NCBI RefSeq assembly: GCF_018691265.1
Contig: NW_024881279.1
Span: forward strand, 6,415,243 to 6,479,242
Direction: 5' to 3'
DNA: 64,000 nucleotides
Source: Tyto alba
Lineage: Eukaryota; Chordata; Aves; Strigiformes; Tytonidae
A model generated the notes under the pieces. The model was not told the origin of the DNA. It worked only from the letters and a program-made list of their open reading frames with translations, and ran no database searches. The translations under genes and the position numbers were made by a program. Below are positions 37,601-48,500 of this stretch, piece by piece. The first letter of the stretch is position 1, and each line of letters begins with the position of its first letter.

Positions 37601-40600
37601 CTCGCAATGATTTGGTTAGACCATAATGCTTCCCCTTAAGTTTTTGATACTCAAGTATGCCACGTATACTATCTATCTTCCAAATGTTTTATGAGTTCAT
37701 TTGAATGGCAGTTTCTAGGTAGCAGGTTCATATTTTTGTGTGTATTCTATGAAGCTGTAGCAAACAGTCAAGCAGGCCTACAGGAATAACTTTGTTTTCT
37801 CTTCCTGCATGAGTAGTTACTCACAACCAATGTATAACAAACAAGCTAGCATCAACTCTATGCAGAAGACATCAGACCAAGAAATTCGAGGAACAAAAGA
37901 GGCCCTCATTCAGGACTTGGAAAAGAAACTCCGATGCAAAGACAACCTTCTCCAGAATGGCAACCAGGTAAGGGAAACCTGCTAATTAATGAACCAGTTT
38001 GATCCAGGCTCTTAGTTCAAGCAGGGATGCAGAGACTAGTTCTAGTGCCCCAGAGGCTGGAGCCTCCAAACTGAGCTGAAATCAGAAGGAAGTGCAGGAG
38101 CAACACTGCCCAAACATCTTTACTCAGAACCTCAACAAATTCCAGCAAGTTCTTTGAGCCATTTATGACCAGAATATTCTCTCAGTGTGAGGTGGCTGAA
38201 TTTTTACATAAGAAATGTTAAAAAAAAAAGGAATATTTCTTCCAACAGTGACTCTTTTTAATCATGGTTCAGGGCTGGTGTAAAAGGTGTGGTCCTGAAA
38301 GATTTACATCCAACCTCTTCATTTCCCAACACCCTCTTCACAGTTATTTTTGCTATTAGAATGCAAATAGCTGTGCTGGTGGGCCATGTTCAGCTCAGCC
38401 CTGGGAAGGCCCTTCTCAGCAGTGGAGCAGCACATGGCTAGTGCATGATGAAAGCTGGCCTGAATGTGTGGCAAGAGAGATGGTTGTTGTATGTCTACAT
38501 CTGTCTGTAGGCATCTACCGTGGCAACTGAATGCCTGCATCTCATGCAGCAAGATGGCTTTGAGCTGCTATTGCCTTTCCCTCTTACCCTACGTTCTTGG
38601 CCAGCACCCACCATTCAAGCTGTCTTTGAATCTGTGCAATCAAATTAATAAGGCTAGGGTAAGGAGAAAGGTATATATTTAGCACCATAGCACAAACTTG
38701 AACTCTCTGCAGGGGATCCTGCTGAACATCACATTCCCAGACAACTAGACATGCAAGGAGAATCCCTCAGTTCTCCAGGCAAGATTTCACCCCGGCTCTC
38801 AACGCTGGGGTTAATAAAACGCCCCAAAATCATTAGAAACTTGGAGAAGTACCAATATTTGAAATCTCATTCTAGAGACCATCACCACATGTGGTAAACC
38901 TCTTTGATTTCTTTTTATATGAACAACAAATAAAAAAAATTACATGAACTTTTATCAGAAAGTCTGTTTCCTATAAGAAGGTCTCAGTCTCATTACCTAC
39001 TTATTTATTCTGCAAAGGGACAAAATGCAATCCTCTTTACCAAGAAATCAAAATCTAGGAGAAAAAATTGCTTACCAGTAGGGAAGTACATTACAGCAAA
39101 TTACAGCAAGCAGGTCTCTAATGTGGGAACCTTCCTGCTGGCTGGAGGCAGACTGGTAAAAGCCCAGTGTTTATAGTTTCCATCTTTTTTCCCCTGAAGT
39201 AGAAAGGAGTTTTTCCATTACCATCAGTGGGAACAGCTTTGAGTCATATATAGAATTTTAAATATTGAAGAAAAAAAAAATCTATTAGGTCAAATCTGAC
39301 TTAATATGTCCCTAACAGGAATGTCCTATCTGCTGTAAGAAAGCTTGCCATTGCATGCCAGCTCTTCTTCTCATAGGAAGCAAGGCTAAAAATAAGGCTT
39401 ATGCAATCGCCGCTCTGTGTCCTCCTCCCCTTGTCCTCCAACAGCGTTTGAACCAACTGGCCAATCTCAGCCACACTTGATACAGCCGTAATGACCTCAG
39501 GGATATTAAGCTCTCACAGGTTTTGCAAAAGGTTTCTCTTGCTCTCTTCTAAAGAAAAGTCCCACAAGCTTCCCCAAACCCTTATCTACCCAAGAGTAGC
39601 CACACACATGTCCTGTACATAGTCAAAATTCAGCCAGAGATTGTCCTCATGTGACAAAATCCAAACCCAAGGTAAACTTTGTGGGAAGCAAAGTGTCAGG
39701 TGTTCTGGTGCTCAGGGAACTAACGTAGTCTTTTAAAGTAATCCAACTGACAGAACTTGAATTTAACTCTGCTCATATTTATCCTATGTGCTGCATCCAT
39801 ATCGTAGGAACTTACTGTTACACGACTGAAACGCCTTCTTGCCTCCTCTCAAGGCAGCACACAGTATTTCATAATGCAGCTGTTGCACTGACATGAACTT
39901 CCCTTGTGCTTTCAGGGGTGGTGGTGCTCCTCTCTGTGTCTGCTTCTGGTGTGGCTCTTGCTTTTTTGGGAGTAGGGGACACTAGCATCCATCATGCCTC
40001 TAGCTCCCAAAGAAAATCCACAGCTGAATGACTTGGGAAGTTTTCCCAGTGCTAACAGAAAGGTACCCTGGGACTTACTCTGGCTTCTGAGATAATGCCA
40101 TCAGTTACCCATAAATAATCCCAGCGGAGAAAGAGGAGGAGTGGAAGGCCACAGATGGCATTAGAGAGGCTTTGATGAACAGGCAGTTTAATCTTTATGC
40201 ATTTCAGCACTGTATATATTGAGGCTGACTTCAGTAGGCATCACAGACTGCAAACCCTCTGGAACAGACATGGTGTTTCTATTCAGCCACTGCTTTCATT
40301 GACAATACCCTGAATTTGTGGCATATTAATGTGCTTTTACAAGCTGATCTAAAATAGTAAATGGACTTCTGACTCGAACTCCTCCCTGCTCTGCTTTAAG
40401 CGATTAACTTATGAAGAAAGAATGGCTCGCAGGCTGCTTGGACCAGTAAATGCTGCATCTGTGTTGGACACACAGAGTGAAGACAACATGCAGAACGCAC
40501 AGGTAAATGGGGACCTGTCTCTAGAACAGTGATTTCCGGGTGAATGTGCTGTGATCTGCTTGTATCTGAATAGGGCAGAGAGATGTGACTTATTTGGTCC

Positions 40601-43600
40601 CAGTGCAGGGGAGGGGATGAGATGGGACAGCTCTCCCTGGCAGAAGTCTGTATAGTAGGGATTTGGGAGCTTTTTGAGGGGTGGTGGTAGAGGGGAGGAA
40701 TTTAAGCACCATCCCCTTGCTGGGCCTGATCTGTAGGAATGACCTCTTCAGAGAGGAATTACAACAGCTGCTGCACAGCCCGTTACACCCTGCCCGTGAC
40801 AGGCAAGGAGCAGCACAGCGAGGGATACAGGTACCCGCTCTCCAACAGCCCAAGTTGAGACTTGGCCAGGACAGCAAGATTTACACCTGTCACTGGAATA
40901 AGTGACCTTGACTACAAGAAGTCAGGGCTTGGGATGGAATCAGTTGGGTTTCAGCCCTTCCAGGGGCCTGCAATCATTAAGAGAAGGCAAAGCAGTTATT
41001 TTAGCAGCCCACATGCTGATAGACAAGAATTTATTACTATTGGCATTTTCAAAAGCATTTTAGTTGTAGACTTGCATGGTTCATTGGTTATTCAGGCTAG
41101 TTAAAAGCTTTCTTTGGCACTTCTGCGATCAAAGTTAGTGGAAATGTCTGTGATGTGGCACTGGGTACCTGTGCAGCCAAAGAAAACATCCTTCCTGCTG
41201 CATGCACTCAGAGAGCCAGCAGGCTGGCATACACCTTCCCAAGTGCAGTTAGCAAAACTCTTTGATGCAAGAGACACTTAAGATCACAGCAAGGGAGGAA
41301 TATGCAATTCGAGCTCTTTCTCCCCAACAATCATCTGACAACAACAGACAGAAAGGGAACATTATGGATGTTAGAGAGCAAGGGAAGCCTCATCTTTTGC
41401 AGAGAAAGAAAACATTCAGTCAAAACAGGATGACTGACAATTTTTCAGGGTGTGTGAAGTGCTGCATAAAAAGAAGTACTGGAAGGAGAAACTGGCTTAT
41501 GTTTGGGAGATCTTACTCCCACTTTTCAGTCTTATTGTTAAATATTGTAGTCACGGATTCATTCAGCCTCCTGATTCCTCAAGAACTTAACTACACAGTC
41601 AGTTGATATAATAAAGCATTAGAATTATCAGCAACTTCAACACTACAGCATCATTTCACACAACAAGTAATAGTTGTACAGCACTTGTGTAAATGAGCAG
41701 ATACAAGCAATTCTCTTTGGACTCAACACTGAGCTCAGTCCAGCAAAACCCTCATTCATGTAATACTTCCCCTGAACTGAAGATGACATTTCTGCCTGAA
41801 GTTTAAACCCAGGCTTAAATGTTCCACAGGACTGGGCTATAGAGCACAGAACCAAGCATCGTAATGGCTTAGCACAAACCCCCCCAGAAATTTCCATGCA
41901 GTGTTTCTTCTATCTGTCTCCGTTGCTAAAATGAGTCACTGGTAATCAACTCTGCTTGCATTTTCAAAGTTCCTAGCAGGAATCAATCCTGGGTACTTTA
42001 GCAGATTTACTCATGTGATTATGGAGTTGTCAGTGAGCTTAGTTGGTGCTGTGATCTAGAAAGAAAAATATTTTCCAGCTCAGCATGTGTCCATTGCTAT
42101 TGGTACCATATTTAAGTGGGCACAATACAGTGTTCTTGCCAGTGATTCCACTTCTATTCCTGCTATAGAGAAGGACACTCTGTACTTAGTTCTCATTTTA
42201 GATACTGCCAGTAGTACTACCCTCTAACAAAGGTTATTGGCTGGCCAAAAGCCTTGTGTGCCAAACAAAACTGCTGCACCTATCACCTGTGCAGAGTGAT
42301 GAGAAGTTGTGCCATTCTATTAATAGTACCTGTTACTGTCATGGCAAAGCCTAGCGTGAAAACAGAGTGTATTAGCTCCTGATGCAAGTTCCTTTACCTC
42401 TTATCCCAATGACTTCTGAAGTATTCAGTTTGCTTTTAAGCAGCAGTCAGTATACAAACTTAGACGATTTCTCATTCCGTTTATAGATAAAGCTTTCTCT
42501 CCAAGTTAACTCACCTCTCTTCTTTCTCTTTCCAAGCACCAGAATGCGGAAAACGTCAGGCTGCAGGTTCCTACAACACACATAAGGTAATGCATAAACT
42601 TGTGCTGTGCTACTCTTCAAGACCTTATTTCAAATGTTTCTAGACCATGTTAGTTTTACGTCACTACTTATCCAAGTAGTAATTACTAAATTCATTAATT
42701 TCAAGTAAAATGTTACCATTTGTGGATGGTTGATGATGCCCATGATCTTAATCCAATTCTAAGTGTAACACTAGAAGTTTAAAGATTCCAAGTACGTAGG
42801 GAAATATGCTTCGTATTCCAGTCAAAGCAAGGTCCAACAATCTAAATGATGAAACATAGCATGATGAAACACAGCCTACATTGCTCTTGTAAATTCTTTT
42901 GGGTATTAGTCCAAAGATGAAGGTTTCATATGTTATGCTTCTCTGTTGAACTGAACAACTTGAGCAGGAGAAGTGGTTGATCAAAACCCATGCCTTACAG
43001 CTGAAAAACAAACCAGAGAAACAAATCAATGCTGGATTCCTAAATGTGTTGAGGGACTCTAGCTGCAATTGGTGCTTCAATGTAATTTGTGCTAGGGTAA
43101 CTTTTACATAATTAACTGTTTCTGTCCACTTTTTTAGGAGCAGACCATCCTCAAGAGGAGATGAACGTGGACATGATTCAATCCAGGAAAAATTTTTTCA
43201 GCCACGTTTTACACAAGTGCCTGAAGACATAATTATTGAGGAGGGGCGATTCTGCAGGCTTGATTTCAAAGTAATACCAGCCTTTCTCTTGCAGTTCCTT
43301 TAGCTCTGTGAGGTGTGGCATGAAGAGAGGTCTCTGAGCTGCAGTGCCTTTGCACTTTAATAAGCCAGAGCACTAATGGCAGATGGTGCAGGGTCTCTCT
43401 AGGCAATGTAAACCAAGAAATAGGTGATGGCTAGATGTTTCAGCATTTTCCCTTGGAAAAATGTAAATGGAATTAGCTGCATAAAAATATGGTTAAAGCT
43501 AAATAGTGGTAAACATGGAACATCACCGAACACCTTTTAGACCTCATTGGGAGGAATGAATGTTAAGGCCTTACTGAAAACAGGCATTTTGGCTAGGAAC

Positions 43601-46477
43601 CTTGTCATTTGCACTGGGACTCCACCGAGTTCAGTGGATGCATGCTGGGTGCATGTCCAGCAAGGCCTGTTTAGGACTAGCCTGCCTAGTCTCTGAGGTA
43701 GCTGTGCCCTTGCTGCAGCAGAACAACTGGCAAGGAAATGCCCTCATTACAAACAAACAAAATGCCAGAATGGCCTGAAATTGCATGGCAATTGGACCAA
43801 CCCTAGAGTAAGAAAGAACCTAGATTTTCTGCACATGCAACTTGATTGCTGATTGTGGTTGGGCTGGGTTTTTCCCTAATCACTTCCAATCTCTTTCCTT
43901 AAGTAAACTCTTGCCAGAGTTAGGCATGACTTTTAGCCATTTTGCTGCAAATGACTTAACTTCTGAATGTCATGGACAACCTGGAGGATGTCTGCAGGAC
44001 AGTTTATATACATAAATTATCAAAACAATATGGATGTCAGCACTGCTGACAGTGCTAAATGTGGGATTAAAAGGGTGAGTTTCCCCTTCTATGAACCACA
44101 ATGAGTATCTTTGGCCTAATCAACACTACTTTACAAAATGGGAATAACGGGATCGCAGGAACAGTATCTACTGCGTGTGGCTAAAGCTCACCTCTCCATG
44201 GCACTTCACGAGCCTTCCTCTTTGTGCGGCACCACAATAATATTCAAAACTAGGCAAGACTGTAAAATTTTGCCGTAGGATTGTGATTTGATCATCTATC
44301 AGCATCAGACTCCCTATAGCATTGAAGGGCTTTTTCTATCTTAAAGATGTTTAACTCTTCACTGCTTTCTTCTCCTTCACAGGTGAGTGGGCTGCCGACT
44401 CCAGATGTTATGTGGTATCAGAATGGAAGGATGGTTCATCAAGATCAGTTCCATAAAATGATAGTGTCAGAAAAGGGATTCCACTCATTTATTTTTGAAG
44501 CAGTCAAATCATCTGATGCAGGGACATACGAATGTGTGGCTGTCAACCGTGCAGGAGAATCGTCTTTTGCAGTTAAAGTGGAAGTAATTGGTAAGACTGG
44601 GGAGCACTGATAATTCCCTGGCCACACATGAAAAATCTCAGTAATCTAATGCCTTCCTCCATGTGTTTGGGACATAAAACAATTAAGAAGCAAAGGTAGA
44701 TCTCCAGATATCCAGGCTCAAATGGTAACAAACACCTTACTTTTTCCAAGACTATTTTAATACGTACATCTGGGATGCTGTATTTCTTCAAAGCACTTCT
44801 AGTGGGATATTTAGATGTAGTGGGATGTCCAGAATTTGGGAGTTATTAATCTCCCAGGATTTATAGCATATGTTGATTGCCTCTCTTCCTAAAGTAGTTG
44901 TGTCTACTACACCCTTATGCTCATGGGAATTGCCTGTAGGCTAAGGAGTTGAAGTAAGGAACATGTGCACTCCTGAATTTAGCATTCTGAAATCTTAAAA
45001 AACAAGCCTGATATTAGCATTTAATACTTACAAGTAACTCCTCCTTATCTTTCCTCTTTAATTTAGCAAAAGAACATCACATGCCTCCAACTTTCATCTT
45101 CAAGCCACAAAGCAAAAAAGTTTTTGAAGGAGATACAGCCAGACTCGAATGCCAGATCTCTGCTATCCCAACACCTCGGATTTACTGGAAAAGAAACAAC
45201 GAAATGGTACAATATAATACAGACCGAATAAGGTATCCTACTGATGAGTTGGCCATTGGTGTGTTAGACAACAATAGCCAGTATTTGTTAAGTAAAATTT
45301 GAATTGACTGGTTTCTAAAAACATCAAACTGGAAAGCTAGATCTGCCCCTCGGTTATGACACGTGGCCAACAGGCCCGTGTCTGGACAGGAGCAATGCTC
45401 AGAGCCTTGTTTTGAGGGCACAGAGAGAAAACTGGGACCAGATGCCACTCTGAATTATAGTACAAGTTACAAGGCCCATGGGGAAGCATGGCTTTAAGAT
45501 AGAAACATGCAATGCATTCATCATGCTATGGGGCTACAGAAGGGCCTTGATGCCACTTGAATGGTATCATGATGTGAATCACTGGTGGCTCGTAACACAA
45601 ATGCAGTGTTTATGTCTAAATAGTTCCTGCAAGAATTGTTCTCGGGCTTTCTCAGCTCCTCCGCATGTAAACTGACTCTCTGATTTCAATGTCTTCTCTC
45701 CTTCCCCCTCCAAGCACTTACACATAAACACCTTCCTTTTTCAGCTTGCTGCATGACAACACTGGAAGGATTTGCCTCCTGATTCATAATGCAAACAAGA
45801 AAGATGCTGGTTGGTATACCGTATCCGCTGTCAATGGAGCTGGTGTGGCCACATGCCATGCCAGGCTGGAGGTTGCAAGTAAGTACCACATCACAGTGCC
45901 ACAACCACAACTGAAACTGCCACTGGCACTTGTATTCAGAGCAGGCCCTCAAAATTGACCTGATGAAGCTTAGATGGCTGGGAGGATTTCTTTCCAGAGA
46001 TACTGAACGAGACAAAAAGTAACTATCCTGGGAAAAACTCTTTTGTTTAGTAACAGGACACTGTGACGTGTCTTTTGTACATTGTCTACATCTGCTATCT
46101 GCACTGTGTAAAGATTACAATTTGATTGATACCAAGAAGGGGGGTGAATATAAATCTCTGGTGTCTGAGATATGGGCTTGTCTGTTAAATTCTTCCTAAG
46201 GGTTTGCTGGTTTATGTTGCAGATAAAAAGCAATTGGGTTGCTCTACTACAGGTCTTTTCACAGTCTGGGAAGACACTGAAAGAGGCTTTTTTCTCTCTT
46301 CCAGCCCATGCAAACAAGCCAGTTCCAGCCCCAAAGCAGTTACGGGTTCGACCAACTTTTAGCAAGTATTTGGCACTTAATGGAAGAGGACTGGATGTCA
46401 AACAAGCTTTCTCACCAGAAGGAGAGTTTCAGCGTTTGGCTGAGCAGTCTGGACTGTATGAAAGTGATGAACTTTAA
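25587..46477 (+). CDS. MYOT: Myotilin, long form with extra N-terminal Ig domain (14 coding exons)
   Basis: Myotilin is a Z-disc scaffold of striated muscle that binds alpha-actinin, filamin C and F-actin. Joining 25587-25649, 26159-26300, 26916-26939, 27492-27611, 28759-29017, 35063-35665, 37817-37967, 40401-40502, 42537-42586, 43138-43270, 44383-44590, 45067-45232, 45745-45878 and 46305-46477 gives 2328 nt. That is one open frame of 775 aa, with GT-AG at every junction and compatible phases. Domains: an Ig fold at about 17-116 like myopalladin Ig2; a Ser/Pro-rich linker at about 117-460; and paired Ig domains at about 533-620 and 624-722, followed by the myotilin tail ending YESDEL. The human protein (498 aa) matches only from residue 275 onward. 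The nine 3' exons are certain. The five 5' exons are predicted from frame, splice sites and family alignment, and transcription of the long form is unproven. More exons may lie upstream. Confidence 0.82.
26159..26300 (+). CDS. MYOT: MYOT long form, exon 2: first half of N-terminal Ig
   Basis: A 142-nt exon with acceptor CTCCTCCAG and donor GTAGGT. It encodes GLQNIRATKGQLVVFECRIR and VHWYREYDPIIDSADFRILRK. The B-strand cysteine, the core Trp and the family signature GQLVVFECR are present, close to myopalladin Ig2 (GQLVVFECRVKG, DSPDFRILQK). It ends one base into a codon. Confidence 0.85.
26916..26939 (+). CDS. MYOT: MYOT long form, exon 3: 24-nt microexon
   Basis: Flanked by TTTTGAGCAG and GTAAGT, it carries ACSSAVP and joins phases 1 and 1 correctly. 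With it included, the distance between FRILRK and EEVCTL equals that in myopalladin (FRILQK...EEICTL), which is the main evidence that it is real. Without it the frame is kept but eight residues of the Ig loop are lost. Confidence 0.72.
27492..27611 (+). CDS. MYOT: MYOT long form, exon 4: second half of N-terminal Ig
   Basis: A 120-nt exon with acceptor TTATTTCAG and donor GTAAGC. It encodes EEVCTLVITEAFPEDSGIFK, then CVAENEFGSAASSARLSVSP. The F-strand Cys in the D.G.F.C motif completes the Ig disulphide with exon 2. Similarity is strong to palladin and myopalladin Ig domains (EICTLVIAE.F.ED.G.F.C). Confidence 0.87.
27715..28286 (-). mobile_element. ERV-type solo LTR, antisense in MYOT intron 4
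   Basis: Read on the - strand, the element starts TGTACTGGTTTTGGCTGGGA and ends near TTTAAACCCCA, giving TG...CA termini. Inside are blocks I recognise from a widespread bird ERV LTR: the TTAGCAACAACTGAAAACAT block, the GCTCACCACCC block and a TATATA promoter box at about 28024-28035. An ATTAAA poly(A) variant lies at 27837-27842. No internal retroviral genes flank it, so it is a solo LTR of about 570 bp. Direct target repeats are not obvious, suggesting age or slightly wrong ends. The family name is not assigned. Confidence 0.75.
28759..29017 (+). CDS. MYOT: MYOT long form, exon 5: linker
   Basis: A 259-nt exon with acceptor CTACTTCCAG and donor GTAAGA. It encodes about 86 residues of polar, Ser/Pro/Asn-rich sequence (for example TFPRNSQTGAKDRDAVGLPS, then NSPQALPLR with the last codon split). 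Phases join exon 4 (1 nt left over) and exon 6 (1 nt taken) without a stop. No domain is recognised; low-complexity linkers follow the second Ig domain in myopalladin too. Confidence 0.65.
29018..35062 (+). other. MYOT intron 5 (6 kb) with an internal CpG island
   Basis: This is the largest MYOT intron. It contains AT-rich non-coding DNA (with TAAT cores at about 32480-32820), a CpG island at 32820-33410 and an A-tract/T-tract pair at 33548-33579. No coding exon is seen. Small open frames at 29926-30132, 30404-30640 and 34696-35061 lack any recognisable similarity. Confidence 0.6.
32820..33410. promoter_or_regulatory. CpG island / candidate alternative MYOT promoter
   Basis: There is an abrupt change from AT-rich flanks to dense CpG and C/G runs, including an 11-G run at 33055-33065. 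TTATAACGC at about 33304 and a possible donor CTGTAG|GTAAGG at 33407 could define a non-coding first exon on the + strand feeding the short-form start at 35277. It could equally drive an antisense or unrelated transcript. Open frames inside (115 aa at 32827-33174, - strand) are composition artefacts. Confidence 0.5.
35063..35665 (+). CDS. MYOT: MYOT exon 6: linker plus canonical N-terminus
   Basis: A 603-nt exon with acceptor GTCTTCCTTAAG and donor GTAAGT. The first 71 codons (ENPHQESLYSARQGFHSIQE through SSMCQPT) are open and Ser/Pro/Gln-rich. They precede the canonical Met at 35277. The rest matches human myotilin: ERPKHFIQS, PPGP, KQSSI.IQPR, a long Ser tract and SVLPSQPDYN. Openness of the upstream part over 214 nt supports its being coding in the long form. 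Confidence 0.9.
35277..46477 (+). CDS. MYOT: Myotilin, canonical form (start inside exon 6)
   Basis: The ATG at 35277 begins MFNYERPKHFIQ, which matches the start of human myotilin. Translation from here gives 501 aa against 498 in human. The context ACCAACCATGT is moderate. Ser-rich low-complexity segments, the FLCSVLPSQPDYN motif, the DLEKKLRCKDNLL helix, two Ig domains (actin binding and dimerisation in the family) and a C-terminal YESDEL are all present in the human order. An exclusive start here needs a promoter or untranslated exon downstream of 29017; the CpG island near 33 kb is a candidate. The start is shared with the human protein, so this form is the safer annotation. Confidence 0.92.
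37817..37967 (+). CDS. MYOT: MYOT exon 7
   Basis: Encodes HYSQPMYNKQASIN then DQEIRGTKEALIQDLEKKLR and CKDNLLQNGNQ. This matches human EIQGSKEALIQDLERKLKCK. The acceptor GCATGAGTAG is pyrimidine-poor close to the AG; the donor is GTAAGG. The helical segment is conserved in the family. Confidence 0.93.
40401..40502 (+). CDS. MYOT: MYOT exon 8
   Basis: Encodes RLTYEERMARRLLGP and an acidic stretch ending DNMQNAQ; human has RLTYEEKMARRLLGP. Acceptor CTGCTTTAAG, donor GTAAAT. Phase 0 at both ends, 34 codons. Confidence 0.95.
42537..42586 (+). CDS. MYOT: MYOT exon 9 (50 nt)
   Basis: Encodes HQNAENVRLQVPTTHI, matching human HNSEHARLQVPTSQV. Acceptor CTTTCCAAG, donor GTAATG. It is too short to appear as an open frame of its own, but phases on both sides agree. 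Confidence 0.93.
43138..43270 (+). CDS. MYOT: MYOT exon 10: start of first C-terminal Ig
   Basis: Encodes RSRPSSRGDERGHDSIQEKF and then PRFTQVPEDIIIEEGRFCRLD followed by FK. It contains the first Ig cysteine (RFCRLDFK; human RFCRMDFK). The Arg/Ser-rich stretch just before the fold is also present in human myotilin and in myopalladin. Confidence 0.95.
44383..44590 (+). CDS. MYOT: MYOT exon 11: first C-terminal Ig, main part
   Basis: Encodes VSGLPTPDVMWYQNGRMVHQ through the DAGTYECVAVNRAGES motif to VEVI. Core Trp and second Cys are present. Human has VSGLPAPDVSWYLNGR and DAGAYACVAKNRAGEA. Acceptor CCTTCACAG, donor GTAAGA. Confidence 0.96.
45067..45232 (+). CDS. MYOT: MYOT exon 12: second C-terminal Ig, first half
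   Basis: Encodes AKEHHMPPTFIFKPQSKKVF, the Cys-containing DTARLECQISAIPTPRIYWK and RNNEMVQYNTDRI. Near-identical to human (FIYKPQSKKVLEGD, KLECQISAIPPPKLFWKRNN). Donor GTATCC is non-optimal but conserved in phase. Confidence 0.96.
45745..45878 (+). CDS. MYOT: MYOT exon 13: second C-terminal Ig, second half
   Basis: Encodes LLHDNTGRICLLIHNANKKD then AGWYTVSAVNGAGVATCHAR and LEVA. Human has DNTGRVTLLIKDVNKKDAGWYTVSAVNEAG. Acceptor TTTTTCAG, donor GTAAGT. Confidence 0.96.
46305..46477 (+). CDS. MYOT: MYOT exon 14: C-terminal tail and stop
   Basis: Encodes HANKPVPAPKQLRVRPTFSK, YLALNGRGLDVKQAF and SPEGEFQRLAEQSGLYESDEL with TAA at 46475-46477. The tail is near-identical to human (PAPKQLRVRPTFSKYLALNG, ending QSGLYESEEL). 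Acceptor CTCTCTTCCAG. Confidence 0.97.
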
Positions 46478-46905
46478 CTGGAAATGAAGAGGAAAACTCA
46501 CACCCATAAGAGACAATTACAACATAGATGCAGATAACTGGTGATTGCTCTAATTAGCAAAATACCTATCTACATATTTTTACTTTGACTCTTGCACACT
46601 CAGCTGTTCCCATTTTACCATGTTAGATTTTATTTATATGGTTTGGTGAATATAACCATTTACTGAGTATTTTATTTTAACTATAAAGCCTAAGAAAGCA
46701 GGCTAATTAGTTTTCACAAGTGTGGGTGGTTTTAGTTCCACCTGTGCCTGGTTACATGCTAAAGTAGGTTGGTTTGTACTGCTTCTCTAATATCACTCCT
46801 GATAATATCAGAAGTCTGTACTGTCTGAATGCTAAAACCAAATAGACTAGAGTGTTTTTAAGAGAATAAATTAGAGGCAAATAAAATTTTAAATAACCAA
46901 CATCA
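46478..46905 (+). terminator. MYOT: MYOT 3'UTR with two AATAAA signals
   Basis: The AT-rich sequence after the stop has AATAAA at 46865-46870 and 46880-46885, so cleavage is expected near 46900. No coding content. Confidence 0.75.
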
Positions 46906-48020
46906 GCCCTGACTTCCTTGATCTGTTAAAAGCAGCTTATGGATGTCTCGCATCAGCTGCACCCTGGCAAAGCTGGATTCTTACCCTAATCAGCCTGCTC
47001 CTGGTCCCCTTTCCTGACTGCTCCCCCTGACACTTGCCATCTGACAGCTATAAACTATTTAGCATAAACTAGATGCTGCCACTCCCTCACCACTGAAACA
47101 TGTCAGTGAGGCAACATCAATGTTTTCTCCTTGCACACTTGACCCAAAAGCTGCCCTGCATAATATGAAGCGCTAAAGCTACCATGTTTTCCCTCCTTAC
47201 TCCTTTAAGCAAGGAGTGGCTGTGACTTATCTGACTGTTGACTCTCGACATGCTGTTTATTTGAATCATCCAAAGGGTTTGCGTGCTGCTATTCACAGCC
47301 AACCTGCTCAAAATAGTAAAAAATACTGATTTTGCCAAGCTCCAACAAACTTACTCTCTGAAGATTCTTCAACTGTACTTGCAAAAGGAAACCGTGAGGG
47401 TGGAACTAGCCTGAACTCCTCCCAGAGGGTGTACGGTAATGCTGCTGCTAGTCAGGAAACCCCACGAGCATCTTCCAGAACAGAAAAAAATGAGGTCTTG
47501 GCTTCACGCCACACTGTTGCATCACTAAATAAAACCCCTCAAATGTGAACTGCACAACACGGACCATTAAAATCCCATCAAAATCCTGCAGCTCTACCAC
47601 CACGCTTCTCCTGCGGGCTGCCCGAGGCACGACATCCACCAACGTAACTCTTCCTGCTGTGCTCTTTGTGGGTTTGAGCGGTGGAATGGCAACTGATACC
47701 CACATCGCCCACGGATTTCTTCTGAAGGAAAAGCCGCCACAACGCTCGGGTGAGGGCGGGCTGTCAGCGCAGAGCAGCAGCACCAGGCCTGGCCCAGGAG
47801 CCGCTCAAGTTCTTGTAAGGTCTGGGAGCCCCAGCCACACCCGAGCTCCCGCCGTTTGGTTTAATATACATTTAAATTAATATCTCTTAAGTTCCCGGCT
47901 GCTCTTCGTAGCAGGAAGGGAATTGCTTGTCTGAAATTAGCTTGGAAAGAACCAGATGCTGCAATGTATCGTTTAATTCCATCCCCCCCCAGCCACACAC
48001 ACACACACACTCCCCGAAGG
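46906..48020. other. Spacer between MYOT and PKD2L2
   Basis: About 1.1 kb between the MYOT poly(A) signals and the PKD2L2 CpG island. Two opposed 111-aa open frames (47448-47783 -, 47545-47880 +) overlap each other and resemble no family. A short CA microsatellite lies at about 47994-48010. Confidence 0.6.
47994..48010. repeat. (CA)n microsatellite
   Basis: Uninterrupted ACACAC... of about eight units immediately upstream of the PKD2L2 CpG island. Confidence 0.85.
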
Positions 48021-48500
48021 AAGGGCTGCCAACACGGGAGCGCGGGCTCTACCAGGCACCGCTGCTGCGGGGCATTGTAGGGGACATGTCAGGGCAGACA
48101 CGCTGAACGCCACTGACAAAATTCAAAATAACAGCAAGGTGCGAGGGCGGGAAGGGCAGCTCCCCGCCGGTAGCCAAGGGCAGGCCGCGGCCCCTGCGCG
48201 CTGCGGCCCCGCTCGCCAGCCCGAGCCCTGCCGCAGGCGGTGCGGGGAACCGGCCCCGCCGCCCGTTGGGATTCAAACGGCGGAGCCCCGGCAGCCGCCC
48301 CAACCCCGGGCACCATGGAGCCGGCGGCAGCGCGGCAGCGGCCCGCGGTGGACCCCAGGCTGAGCGGCAGCGGTGCGTGAGGCGGCCCCGCTCCCCTCAG
48401 GGCCCGGCCCCCCCCTCAGCCGCCCCGCGGGCCCTGTCCTCTGACTCCCCCGGCCCCTCGCCATTTCCCCAACCAGGTGCCGTAAAACCGCGGGTCAGTT
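48020..48500 (+). promoter_or_regulatory. PKD2L2: PKD2L2 CpG-island promoter
   Basis: Dense CpG sequence covers the 5' flank, exon 1 and intron 1. GGCATTGTAGGGGA at 48071-48084 resembles the ZNF143 site (reverse of TCCC.ACAATGC), a common CpG-promoter element. No TATA box is apparent. It lies about 240 bp upstream of the PKD2L2 ATG, consistent with a short 5'UTR. Confidence 0.65.
48315..48372 (+). CDS. PKD2L2: PKD2L2 exon 1
   Basis: Start codon in CACCATGG context, encoding [19 protein letters not shown]; donor GTGCGT. The N-terminus is not conserved with human, as expected for this cytosolic tail. It lies in the CpG island. Confidence 0.8.

Noticed and set aside
47448..47880. Opposed 111-aa frames between MYOT and PKD2L2
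   Set aside because: They overlap antisense to each other, have no recognisable similarity and sit after a clear poly(A) site.
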